Positions 29,932-37,010 of a stretch of 64,000 bases of DNA are shown in pieces. Below the pieces are notes generated by a model. It worked only from the letters and a program-made list of their open reading frames with translations, did not search any database and was not told where the DNA came from. Both the position numbers and the translations under genes were made by a program. Source of the DNA: Microbacterium sediminis (GTDB lineage Bacteria > Actinomycetota > Actinomycetes > Actinomycetales > Microbacteriaceae); the NCBI RefSeq assembly GCF_004564075.1, contig NZ_CP038257.1, positions 1-64,000 of the forward strand, read 5' to 3'. Position 1 is the stretch's first letter, and each line of letters opens with the position of its first letter.

Positions 29932-30017
29932 AGGCACCCGGCTGTCGAGCACTCCTTTCGAGTGGTCATGCCCCGTTGTGGATCTGACAGTTTTCAACAG
30001 GCTCCAGCCGGGTGCCT
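29932..30017. repeat. 13-bp inverted repeat enclosing a minus-strand copy of the operator
   Basis: AGGCACCCGGCTG (29932-29944) and CAGCCGGGTGCCT (30005-30017) are perfect inverted copies 60 bases apart. Between them, 29976-29991 read on the minus strand is ACTGTCAGATCCACAA, one base from the operator found before the plus-strand genes. No minus-strand gene lies downstream, so it may be a regulatory hub, an antisense RNA unit or a recombination remnant. Confidence 0.55.
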
Positions 30018-30037
30018 CTCTCATACCCCCAAGCGCG

Positions 30038-30085
30038 TTGATCCACCATCGAGATCCCGATACGCTGAAACTGTCAGATTCACAA
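30038..30085 (+). promoter_or_regulatory. Sigma-70-like promoter plus conserved operator, copy 5
   Basis: TTGATC (30038-30043), 17 bases, TACGCT (30061-30066), then ACTGTCAGATTCACAA (30070-30085). The operator matches the other copies, but the damage-type -35 (TGTCGGTG) is replaced by a housekeeping-like one. The shared part is therefore the operator. Confidence 0.65.
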
Positions 30086-30102
30086 CTACGGAAGGAGACA
30101 CC

Positions 30103-30525
30103 ATGCCTGTCCACCGCGACACGATCGACCTGTTGGTCACCGCCGCGTACCGAAGCCTCCCCCAGCGCGCTCCCGCCCACCAGCTCGAGCACGCCGACCG
30201 ACTCGGCCAGCTCCTCGCCGACGCGACCGCCACCCCGATCAACTACACCTGGCAGCCCGTCGCAGAGCTGCTCACCACGAGCTGGAACGACACCCTGGTC
30301 GCTCAGCTCGAGCGATCCCGCCTCCACCTCATCGAGAACCTCACGCACGACAACCCCGAAGCACAAGCGTTCTGCAGCACCCTCGGCGCCGCGATCCGCA
30401 CCCGCCTCGGCCGACGCGACACCGAGACTGGGATCCTCACCGCACACGACCTCGCGCACACCCAGCACATCTGGCACCGCCCCGAGCTGACCCTCGTCGC
30501 GCTCGCCGCGGAGGGACTGTCGTGA
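30103..30525 (+). CDS. Hypothetical helical protein, 140 aa
   Basis: The ATG follows the conserved AAGGAGACACC leader. The sequence is largely helical (DTIDLLVTAAYRSLPQRAP, LVAQLERSRLHLIENLTHD, CSTLGAAIRTRL) with no membrane segment or known motif. Its TGA overlaps the GTG of the next gene. Confidence 0.75.
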   Translation: MPVHRDTIDLLVTAAYRSLPQRAPAHQLEHADRLGQLLADATATPINYTWQPVAELLTTSWNDTLVAQLERSRLHLIENLTHDNPEAQAFCSTLGAAIRTRLGRRDTETGILTAHDLAHTQHIWHRPELTLVALAAEGLS

Positions 30526-31523
30526 GCCCGGCGCTAGTGGGGTACGACTACTTCGCCGAGCGGATGGACATGCTGCCGGCGAGCGTGCGCCACGGTCGCT
30601 ACACGAAGCGGTTCAAGGAGTGCAATTTCCCGGATCCGGTGACGCCTCCTGGGCAGCGGCCGGTTCAGTTCGCTCAGGATGCTGCCGATGAGTTCATCGC
30701 TGCTTGGCTCAAGCGGCGAGGGAAGCATCAGGGGGCGCCGCGGCGCCCGGTCGACGCGTCTGCTCCGCTGGTCGACGAGAACGGCCTGGTGGGGTACGAC
30801 TACTTCGCCGAGCGGCTGAACATCCTGCCTTCGAGCGTGCGCACGGGCGTGTACGAAGGGCGCTTCACCGGGTTCCCTGATCCGGATCCGCGCACGCCAC
30901 CTGGCCACCGCGACGGCGTGCGGTTCCCCAAGGCCGCGGCCGACGAGTTCATCGAGAGGTGGCTCGCGAGGCGGCGGCTCTACCGTGGCGGCGCGCCCCG
31001 ACGCCAGAAGCGCGAGCCCGCCCCGGTGTGGGAGGGGCAGGAGGATCTGGTCGGATACGACTACTTCGCCGCACGGCTCCTGGTGAGCGAGCACGCGGTG
31101 CACCTGCTCGCGTCGCGTGATGAGAGTTTCCCGGCACCGGTGACGCCGTCCGGGGACAGGTTCCCGCGCTGGCGCCAGGCGAACGCGGAGGCATACTGCG
31201 AGCGCCGGCTGCAGGGTGGCTCGAGCAGCCGCGGCCGCGTGCGGGCTGCGACGCTCGGCGATGCGGAGCGCGAGGCTGCGCAGAAGGCGATCGCGTTGCT
31301 CGGCCGGGAGATCAACCTGGCGTCACCGCGGCAGCTGCGCGAGGCGTTGTTCGGCGACATGCAGTTGCCGGCGACGACGGCGACCTCGCGGGGCCCATCG
31401 GTCAGCACGAGCGAGCTGGTGAAGCTGCATGAGCGCCATCCCAACGAGTTCCTGCGCCTGGTGCTGCGGTTCCGTGGCGTCGACGTCGACGCCACGGAAG
31501 AAATGCCGGCGGCGCCGAAGTAA
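30522..31523 (+). CDS. Protein with three tandem wHTH-like repeats, 333 aa
   Basis: The GTG overlaps the previous stop (GTGA). Three repeats of about 70-85 residues begin VGYDYFAERMDMLPASVR, VGYDYFAERLNILPSSVR and VGYDYFAARLLVSEHAVH. Each continues to PxxPxTPxG(x)R and a helix DEFIxxWLxRR. This resembles MerR/excisionase-type winged helices that read one strand motif each. The C-terminal 100 residues are different (REINLASPRQLREAL, DVDATEEM). It probably binds repeated DNA; no named family is assigned. Confidence 0.75.
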   Translation: MSPALVGYDYFAERMDMLPASVRHGRYTKRFKECNFPDPVTPPGQRPVQFAQDAADEFIAAWLKRRGKHQGAPRRPVDASAPLVDENGLVGYDYFAERLNILPSSVRTGVYEGRFTGFPDPDPRTPPGHRDGVRFPKAAADEFIERWLARRRLYRGGAPRRQKREPAPVWEGQEDLVGYDYFAARLLVSEHAVHLLASRDESFPAPVTPSGDRFPRWRQANAEAYCERRLQGGSSSRGRVRAATLGDAEREAAQKAIALLGREINLASPRQLREALFGDMQLPATTATSRGPSVSTSELVKLHERHPNEFLRLVLRFRGVDVDATEEMPAAPK

Positions 31524-31542
31524 CGAAGTCGTGGGTCCCTCT

Positions 31543-31605
31543 TTGTCGCCAGACCCGCATCCCCTCCACCCCTTGTAGGTGAAGGGGCCTCGCCGTCGGC
31601 GAGGC
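31543..31605 (+). promoter_or_regulatory. Conserved TTGTCG-N20-CCCCTTGTAGG element, copy A, with two hairpins
   Basis: TTGTCG (31543-31548), exactly 20 bases, CCCCTTGTAGGTGAAGGGG (31569-31587). The last part is also a hairpin (CCCCTT/AAGGGG) and matches copy C over all 19 bases. A second hairpin (GCCTCGCC/GGCGAGGC, 31587-31605) follows. It lies upstream of the gene at 31683. Confidence 0.65.
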
Positions 31606-31682
31606 GGATGCAGAGGACGACAGATGAACCGACAGCAGGCCAAGCGCACAACCGAGGAAAGCACCGAGAGGAGGTGAATCAG

Positions 31683-31898
31683 ATGGGCACCAAGTACACC
31701 GTCGGCGGCCGGCAGATCGACGTCGACGACGCGGAGGCCGTTCGGGCGCTCAGCGAGGAGGACTTCGCCGAGCTGCTTGGCCTGACCCTGCGCAGCGACA
31801 GCCCCCGCGTCGACGACCCGGCCGCGACGCCGGCGAGCCACCCGAAGGAGACGGGCTTCGCGTTCTTCCGCGGCCCTCAGCCAAAGGCGGGTGAGTGA
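31683..31898 (+). CDS. Hypothetical small acidic protein, 71 aa
   Basis: A very strong ribosome site (AGGAGGTGA) ends seven bases before the ATG. The protein begins GTKYTVGGRQIDVDDAEAV and has an acidic helix (LSEEDFAELLGLTL), ending KETGFAFFRGPQPKAGE. There is no family. Being under the element shared with the conjugation and Tad operons, it may act in transfer. Confidence 0.75.
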   Translation: MGTKYTVGGRQIDVDDAEAVRALSEEDFAELLGLTLRSDSPRVDDPAATPASHPKETGFAFFRGPQPKAGE

Positions 31899-31901
31899 TC
31901 G

Positions 31902-33296
31902 GTGTGCCGGTCGCTCGAGCAGGGCGGGCGGCGCTGTCCCCGCTGCTCCCCCGAGGGCCGCAGACTCTCCCGCGCGCAGGCGCGCGCCGCGGCCGCGGCC
32001 GACGGGATCCGCACGTTCATCGGCGTCACGCCGTATCGTCCGGAGTCGGCCGAGCTGATGCGGTTGAGCTCGCGGCCCAGCTACTACGACACCGATGAAT
32101 GGGCCGAGTTCGACGAGACGATCCACGCAGCTGCTGAACGGCACAACCTCGAGCTCGTCCACGAGGCGCCCGCCGACGGGCTCTGGCAGGGCGACACGGA
32201 ACCGGCGGGCGCCTACGAGGTTCGCGCCGAGAACTTCGACGACGTCAAGGCGTGGGCAGCCGAGATCGCCGGCAGGTACGACCAGGACAGCGTCATGGTC
32301 GGCTACTACGACGAGAGCGCGGACGGCCGCGTGTACAGCGTCGCCGTAGGAGACGCCCCCACGTCGGCCGTTCTAAGGACCCTGCGACAGGCTGGTCTCG
32401 ACGGCGGGCGTGTGACCGATGGCCGTCTCGAGATCGCCTCCCCCGGCGCGCCGCTGCCGGCCGAGGCGCAGCGAGTGCTCGCTGCTCGGTACGGCGGCGT
32501 CGACGTCGATCGGGCGCACATCGAGTTCGTCGAGAAGGACGACAGTCACCTCGCACACACCCCCATCAAGGCGATCCAGATGCTGCGACAGAACTACTGC
32601 GACCAGCACGGCATCCCACCCAGGCAGCGGATCCCGCATCTCACCTCGGCCGACGACATCGCCGCGGCGCGCGTCTATGAGCAGGGCGAGCACCAGCCCG
32701 ACCACCCGAAGATCCAGCGCTCCTACCGAGTCTTCCGTCAGCACGTCGCCCAGCAGTGGGACATGCTCACGGCAGCCGGATACCGGTTCGAGCCATGGCA
32801 CGGCGAGACCGAGCAGCCGTACCCGAACAGCGCTGAGATGCTCAGCGACCTGCGCGATCACAAGCGGCTCTACTACTTCCGCACCGAGGTGTCTCAGGAC
32901 AGCGAAGGCGCACTACCCCCGGATCACCCGATGGCCAAGCCGGTCACGGTCACCATGCCGGATGGGTCCCGACGCCGGATGGTCGCCAACGATGTCTTCC
33001 GCGCGGTCCACGACGCGATCGCTCACTCCGAGGGCCACCAGTTCGGCCCGTATGGGGAGAAGCGCGCCTGGTGGACGCACCGTTCAAGCTTGCCGAGTGA
33101 AGCTCGACTCGCACTGTGGAACGAGACCCGAGCGCAGAACGCTTGGACGAACGCCGGCCCGCACATGCAGACCCGTAGCGCCGACGGCAGCGTGCGGGTC
33201 AAGCGCCGCGGCGACGTCGACTACATCCCGCAGGTCGAGCGTCCCTACGCCCAGCAGAAGTGCGTGCTGCCCCCGAACGCGGAAGCGTTCATCTGA
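31902..33296 (+). CDS. Phage/mobile-element-type protein of unknown role, 464 aa
   Basis: The GTG start lies four bases after the previous stop. The N-terminus CRSLEQGGRRCPRC (two Cys pairs) is typical of proteins on actinobacterial mobile elements. A middle part (100-190) has alternating strands. From about 210 the segment TPIKAIQMLRQNYCDQHGIPP..., then HDAIAHSEGHQFGPYGEKRAWWTH and ETRAQNAWTNAGPHM, resembles a domain of large phage polyproteins. The His cluster HDAIAHSEGH might bind metal. The function is not assigned. Confidence 0.7.
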   Translation: MCRSLEQGGRRCPRCSPEGRRLSRAQARAAAAADGIRTFIGVTPYRPESAELMRLSSRPSYYDTDEWAEFDETIHAAAERHNLELVHEAPADGLWQGDTEPAGAYEVRAENFDDVKAWAAEIAGRYDQDSVMVGYYDESADGRVYSVAVGDAPTSAVLRTLRQAGLDGGRVTDGRLEIASPGAPLPAEAQRVLAARYGGVDVDRAHIEFVEKDDSHLAHTPIKAIQMLRQNYCDQHGIPPRQRIPHLTSADDIAAARVYEQGEHQPDHPKIQRSYRVFRQHVAQQWDMLTAAGYRFEPWHGETEQPYPNSAEMLSDLRDHKRLYYFRTEVSQDSEGALPPDHPMAKPVTVTMPDGSRRRMVANDVFRAVHDAIAHSEGHQFGPYGEKRAWWTHRSSLPSEARLALWNETRAQNAWTNAGPHMQTRSADGSVRVKRRGDVDYIPQVERPYAQQKCVLPPNAEAFI

Positions 33297-33299
33297 TGC

Positions 33300-33443
33300 C
33301 GAACTGGTGGTGTCCCTCCGGGATGCTGTCGACGTTTGGTTGCCACGGCCGTGAGGACGCGGCAGGCGCTGTCTCCGAAGTCGAGGGACTCGGTGCTCGT
33401 GCGCGTCCGGGTAGAAGTAATCCGCCCAGGCGTCACCGACCAC
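33300..33443 (-). pseudogene. Decayed N-terminus of a Fic-type toxin
   Basis: Directly after the VbhA-like gene, the frame reads VGDAWADYFYPD, like the start of actinobacterial Fic proteins (WxxYFYPGT). After about 13 codons similarity is lost, and no HPFxxGNG catalytic motif follows. It looks like a toxin deleted up to the gene that ends at 33296. Confidence 0.35.
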
Positions 33444-33446
33444 GGG

Positions 33447-33665
33447 TCAGCGGATCGACGAAGCGCCGGCCGCGCGGCCGGCGCGGGCATCGGCCCGGCG
33501 GAAGTACTCATCGACGGTGATATCCCCGCGCGTCTGCGCGGCAAGGTCCGCGACGTCCTCGCGGTTAGGGGTCCAGCCCTCGTGCCAGTTCGCCGCGAAC
33601 GCCTGACGGATCGCATTGCGCTGCACCTCGTCGAGCCCGTCGAACAGCTCAGGCCAGCGCGCCAC
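33447..33665 (-). CDS. VbhA-like antitoxin, possibly frameshifted at its start
   Basis: Residues AIRQAFAANWHEGWTPNREDV and LAAQTRGDITVDEYFRRADA fit the VbhA antitoxin helix set; the ANWHEG stretch is where the inhibitory [S/T]xxxE[G/N] motif is expected, with Ala at the first position. The frame continues upstream (IENLHDAAKRATEALPTTETP) to a strong site, GGAGGAACC-ATG at 33752. However, one extra A puts that ATG out of frame, so either translation starts inside at GTG 33665 or the gene is broken. No intact toxin remains beside it. Confidence 0.5.
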   Translation of the reverse strand: MARWPELFDGLDEVQRNAIRQAFAANWHEGWTPNREDVADLAAQTRGDITVDEYFRRADARAGRAAGASSIR

Positions 33666-33752
33666 GACGTCGAGGCCGGCGGCGGTCGGCGTCTCGGTGG
33701 TCGGCAGTGCCTCAGTGGCGCGCTTGGCGGCGTCGTGCAGGTTCTCGATTCA

Positions 33753-33894
33753 TGGTTCCTCCGCAGTCAGTCAACCTCGCGACCCGAAAGCGATCAAGGC
33801 ACCCGTTCCGGGCGTCGATCGCCAGATCGGCGCCCGCGGCGGTCGCGGTCCAGCGACAGACGCGCGTGACCGACTGCACGTCGGCGTCCCCGAA
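33753..33894 (-). pseudogene. Degenerate second copy of the 33895 gene's C-terminal domain
   Basis: Immediately after the TGA of the 33895 gene the same frame continues FGDADVQSVTRVCRWTATA, echoing FGDVDVRATVRVRRWTDDA inside that gene. It has no start of its own and runs up to the ribosome site of the antitoxin-like gene. A tandem partial duplication is the simplest reading. Confidence 0.35.
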
Positions 33895-34221
33895 TCACCA
33901 GGCCGATCGCGGGTCGTCGATGCGCTGACAGGCACCCTGCCAGACCCAGCAGCGCAGCTTCTCCCCGTCGACGTCGACCTCCACGCCCACGGCATCGTCG
34001 GTCCATCGCCGCACGCGCACAGTCGCGCGCACGTCGACGTCCCCGAACCGCAGCCAGGCGAGGCCCCACAGCTGCATGCTGTCGGGCACGATCGACACGA
34101 CCCGTTGGCCCAGCTGCTCGGGAGTGAGCGTGTGCAGTCGGCCGCGGGCGCGCGCCTCGCGCAGTTCGCGCTGCTCAGCGAGGCGGCCAGCGTTGTGGGG
34201 GTGTCGGCGGTTCTGGCCCAC
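33895..34221 (-). CDS. Hypothetical protein, 108 aa
   Basis: The second GTG (34221) is preferred because AGGAG lies seven bases upstream; the GTG at 34227 is too close. The N-terminus is Arg/His-rich and helical (NAGRLAEQRELREARARGRL), and the C-terminal beta domain reads LRFGDVDVRATVRVRRWTDDAVGVEV then CWVWQGACQRID. It is related to small proteins on other actinobacterial plasmids, with unknown function. Confidence 0.65.
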   Translation of the reverse strand: MGQNRRHPHNAGRLAEQRELREARARGRLHTLTPEQLGQRVVSIVPDSMQLWGLAWLRFGDVDVRATVRVRRWTDDAVGVEVDVDGEKLRCWVWQGACQRIDDPRSAW

Positions 34222-34318
34222 GAGCACACTCCTCGATATCGCGCGCCGGCCGACGGACTGACGAGAAGACTTTAGTACATGTGTTCGAAGGGATCCGGGT
34301 GCGCCGTCCTTACGTGCG

Positions 34319-34523
34319 TCACTTGGGGACGAGCACGTCGAGCAGACCGAGGTCGTCGGCGAAGATGAGCAGCTTGCCGCTGCTCTCGGACAGTCGCAGC
34401 GGTCCCCAGATGATGAACGCGGCGCCGGCGAGGTCGTCTGCGGTCGAAGCTGACGGCGTCGTAGACCTCACCGTTCTCGGCGTTGCGCGCCAGCTCCACC
34501 GCCCGCTCCCCTCCCCCGCGCAC
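34319..34523 (-). pseudogene. Frameshifted small plasmid gene
   Basis: One frame gives RAVELARNAENGEVYDAVSF and then degenerates into Arg codons. In the other frame the DNA continues DDLAGAAFIIWGPLRLSESS and ILIF-like sequence to LDVLVPK. Removing one base near 34435 joins them into a coherent protein of about 67 residues. It could be a real inactivation or a sequencing error. Confidence 0.5.
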
Positions 34524-34610
34524 CCCGCTGGGTGCCGAGCTTCCTCCCGCTCTGAGCTTGCCACGCCCCTCGCGTCGGGGTCGTGGGCGGGGTCTCCGGC
34601 GGCCAACAGT

Positions 34611-36025
34611 GGCCGCGTCCGTTTGAGTGGTGGTCTTTCGCTTCGTTGCGATGATCAGCTGTCGTTAGTTTAGGCGGCGGTGATCTCGGGGAGTATCACC
34701 GCCTCGTCGATGGTGGGGGTGGTCGCGGTGAGCTCGGTCATGGAGGCTTCGGAGAAGTAGCGGCGGTCGGCGGCTTCCCATTCGTCGTGTTGCTCGACGA
34801 GGACGGAGCCGGCCAGGCGGAGCAGGGCGGCGTTGTTCGGGAACACGCCAACGACGTCGGTGCGGCGCTTGATCTCCCGATTGAGGCGTTCCAGCGGGTT
34901 CGTGGACCAGATCTGTCGCCAATGCCGGGCGGGGAACGCTTTGAACGCGAGGATGTCGTCACGGGCGTCGGTGAGCATCACGGCGGTCTTGGGGTGGACG
35001 CGCTCGATCATGCGCACGACTTCGTCGAACTGGGCATCGATGTGCTCGGCGTCGGGTTGGGCGAAGATCGTGCGGATCACGCTGGCGACCATCTCCTGCC
35101 GGCCCTTCGGGAGGGCGGTCAGGACGTTGCGCATGAAGTGGACGCGGCAGCGCTGCCAGGCGGCGCCCTGCAACACGGTCGCTGCGGCCTTCTTCAGTCC
35201 GGCGTGGGCGTCGGAGATCACCAGCTTCACCCCGCCCAGACCTCGTGTCTTCAACGAGCGCAGGAACTGCTTCCAGAACTCCTCGGTCTCGCTGTCTCCG
35301 ACATCGAAGCCCAGCACGACCCGCCGCCCGTCAGCGGCGACGCCGATCGCGACGACGACCGCCTGGGACACGACACGGTGGTCGATGCGGACCTTGCAGT
35401 AGGTCGCGTCGAGGAACACGTAGGGGTAGGCGATGTCAGACAGCGAGCGGTCGCGGAACGATGCGACCTCGGCGTCGAGCCCTTGGCAGATGCGGGACAC
35501 CTCGGACTTCGAGATGCCAGTGTCAGCGCCGAGCGCTTTGACGAGGTCATCGACCTTCCGGGTTGAGACGCCGTGGAGGTAGGCCTCCATCACGACCGCG
35601 AACAAGGCTTGGTCGACCCGGCGGCGCCGCTCCAGCAGCGACGGGAAGAACGACCCCTGCCGCAACTTCGGGATCCGCAACTCCAGATCCCCAGCCGTGG
35701 TCGACAGCACCCGCGGCCGGGAACCGTTGCGGGTAGTCGTGCGCTCGCTCGTGCGCTCGTAGGGGGCGGCGCCGATGAATGCGGCTGTCTCCGCGTCGAT
35801 CAGCTCCTGGTAGAGCCGCTCGGTCGCGGCTCGGATGCGGTCGGTGGTGCCGGTGAGCTTCAGTTCCCCGAGCAGCTCGAGGAGGGCAGACTGGTCAAGA
35901 GCCATCGTGCGGTGTCGTCTTTCTGTGTGAGTTCTTGGTCGTTCTCACTGACCATCGCACGATGGCTCACCCCGTCGCGGTCACGACGCCGCGGGCCCGA
36001 AAGACCACCACCCCGCGGGACTCCA
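34611..36025 (-). mobile_element. IS256-family insertion sequence, about 1.4 kb
   Basis: GGCCAACAGT is present at 34601-34610 and 36026-36035 (8-9 of these are expected to be the target duplicate). The inner ends share TGGTGGTCTTTCG in inverted orientation about 15 bases inside each border. One intact transposase lies inside. The exact border is uncertain by one or two bases. Confidence 0.85.
34670..35905 (-). CDS. IS256-family (mutator-type) transposase, 411 aa
   Basis: Full length. The DDE core is visible: YVFLDATYCKVR (first Asp), LVISDAHAGLKKA (second Asp), CRVHFMRNVL, and TNPLERLNREIKRRTDVVGVFPN with the catalytic Glu. The N-terminal part contains FIGAAPYERTSERTTTRNG, typical of the family. 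No disruption is seen, so the element should be active. Confidence 0.95.
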   Translation of the reverse strand: MALDQSALLELLGELKLTGTTDRIRAATERLYQELIDAETAAFIGAAPYERTSERTTTRNGSRPRVLSTTAGDLELRIPKLRQGSFFPSLLERRRRVDQALFAVVMEAYLHGVSTRKVDDLVKALGADTGISKSEVSRICQGLDAEVASFRDRSLSDIAYPYVFLDATYCKVRIDHRVVSQAVVVAIGVAADGRRVVLGFDVGDSETEEFWKQFLRSLKTRGLGGVKLVISDAHAGLKKAAATVLQGAAWQRCRVHFMRNVLTALPKGRQEMVASVIRTIFAQPDAEHIDAQFDEVVRMIERVHPKTAVMLTDARDDILAFKAFPARHWRQIWSTNPLERLNREIKRRTDVVGVFPNNAALLRLAGSVLVEQHDEWEAADRRYFSEASMTELTATTPTIDEAVILPEITAA

Positions 36026-36257
36026 GGCCAACAGTCCTGGGCTGGTGGCCAACTATGTGCGGTTGGCGGCTCGAAAAATGCATGAAAGTTGCGTGAGAAC
36101 ACGCGCCGCCCCCTTGACCACCCTGCTAGGCTGAGCCGCAGCTTCAACTGCGCGTTATCGCGCGGGCGGGAGCGGAGGCTTGGCCTATCAAGGTTGTCTC
36201 GTTCGATACACGCTTCCCCGCCATCTCTGGTCACTCCGGCCGATCGCTTCTGCTGGC

Positions 36258-36372
36258 AATCTGCATGCAGATTTCACCGGATGAGCCTCACACTCTGGAA
36301 GTGCCGGAGTTCCGAGCTCTGCGACTCTGTGACTCACGAAGCCCGGCACTCTGTCAGTCCCGGACTTCCTGT
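36258..36372. repeat. Palindrome and repeat cluster downstream of parAB
   Basis: AATCTGCATGCAGATT (36258-36273) is a perfect 16-bp palindrome, related to the iteron-like AATCTGCTTGC pair at 39910. It is followed by degenerate copies of the GGAAGT/ACTCTG/CGGAGTTCC motifs found at 38022-38250. The gap 36036-36512 contains no credible gene. Confidence 0.45.
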
Positions 36373-36512
36373 GCCCCTAGCCAGGTGGCCACGCGTTCCG
36401 ACGCTCTCGGCAGTCGAGGCCAGGCGCCGGCGGTCACCGCTTGCTCGGGGACTCGGATGACGGGGCTCCCCTCACGCTGCGCCTCGCCGGCGTGCTGACC
36501 TGCCCCACGCGC

Positions 36513-36546
36513 GGATGGAGCACCCCGTCTCCGGGGTGCTCCATCC
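36513..36546 (-). terminator. Strong hairpin terminator of the par operon
   Basis: GGATGGAGCACCCCG (36513-36527) pairs perfectly over 15 bp with 36532-36546 around TCTC. It lies 17 bases past the stop of the last par gene. Confidence 0.75.
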
Positions 36547-36563
36547 GTGTATCGGTTCGTGTA

Positions 36564-37010
36564 TCAGCGGGTGCCGCGCGGCGGGATGACGCTGTTGCGC
36601 AGCTCTTCCTCGGTTACGCCGGCGAGGTCGTCGAAGCGCGTGATGAGCAGGTCGACGGCGACGCGGATGAGGGTGTTGTCGGTGATGCGCTCCCCTGCGG
36701 CGGTGCCCTTGGCTCGCTGTAGCCGCTTGGCCTGGACGGACAGCGCTTCGAGCTGGTCCTCCCGCAGACGGGCTTCCTTGCGCGCGAGCTGGAGGTAGAG
36801 CGGCTTGCTCGGCTCGGCGCGTGTCGCCTTCGGCTTGTCGGCCGCGACCGGCTGCGGCGCCGACGGCTGCGCCGGGGCCGGCTCTGCGGCGGTGAGGGTG
36901 TCGCTGCTGGGCGCCTCGTCGTCCTGCCGGTTCCGGGCCAGCATCCGCTTCGGGTCGGGCCGGCGCTTGGTTGCGAGGTTCGCGATTCCTCGAGTGGTCG
37001 TCTCGCTCAT
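36564..37010 (-). CDS. ParA partner, small centromere-binding-like protein, 148 aa
   Basis: It follows parA with an ATGA overlap. The N-terminal two thirds is charged and disordered (RRPDPKRMLARNRQDDEAP). A coiled stretch (LQLARKEARLREDQLEALSVQ) leads to RITDNTLIRVAVDLLITRF, which fits a ribbon-helix-helix DNA-binding fold. Type Ib-like par operons use such small proteins to bind repeat arrays next to parA. It probably binds the array at 38022-38250. Confidence 0.7.
   Translation of the reverse strand: MSETTTRGIANLATKRRPDPKRMLARNRQDDEAPSSDTLTAAEPAPAQPSAPQPVAADKPKATRAEPSKPLYLQLARKEARLREDQLEALSVQAKRLQRAKGTAAGERITDNTLIRVAVDLLITRFDDLAGVTEEELRNSVIPPRGTR

Noticed and set aside
34611-36025. IS256 element as the source of the cargo transposon ends
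   Set aside because: Its ends (TGGTGGTCTTTCG) and 8-10 bp duplicate differ from the TGTAGGTTC ends and CCGAT duplicate at 4068 and 27678.
36258-36273. Phage attachment site
   Set aside because: The palindrome has no tRNA end or integrase nearby and resembles the iteron-like sequence of the candidate origin.
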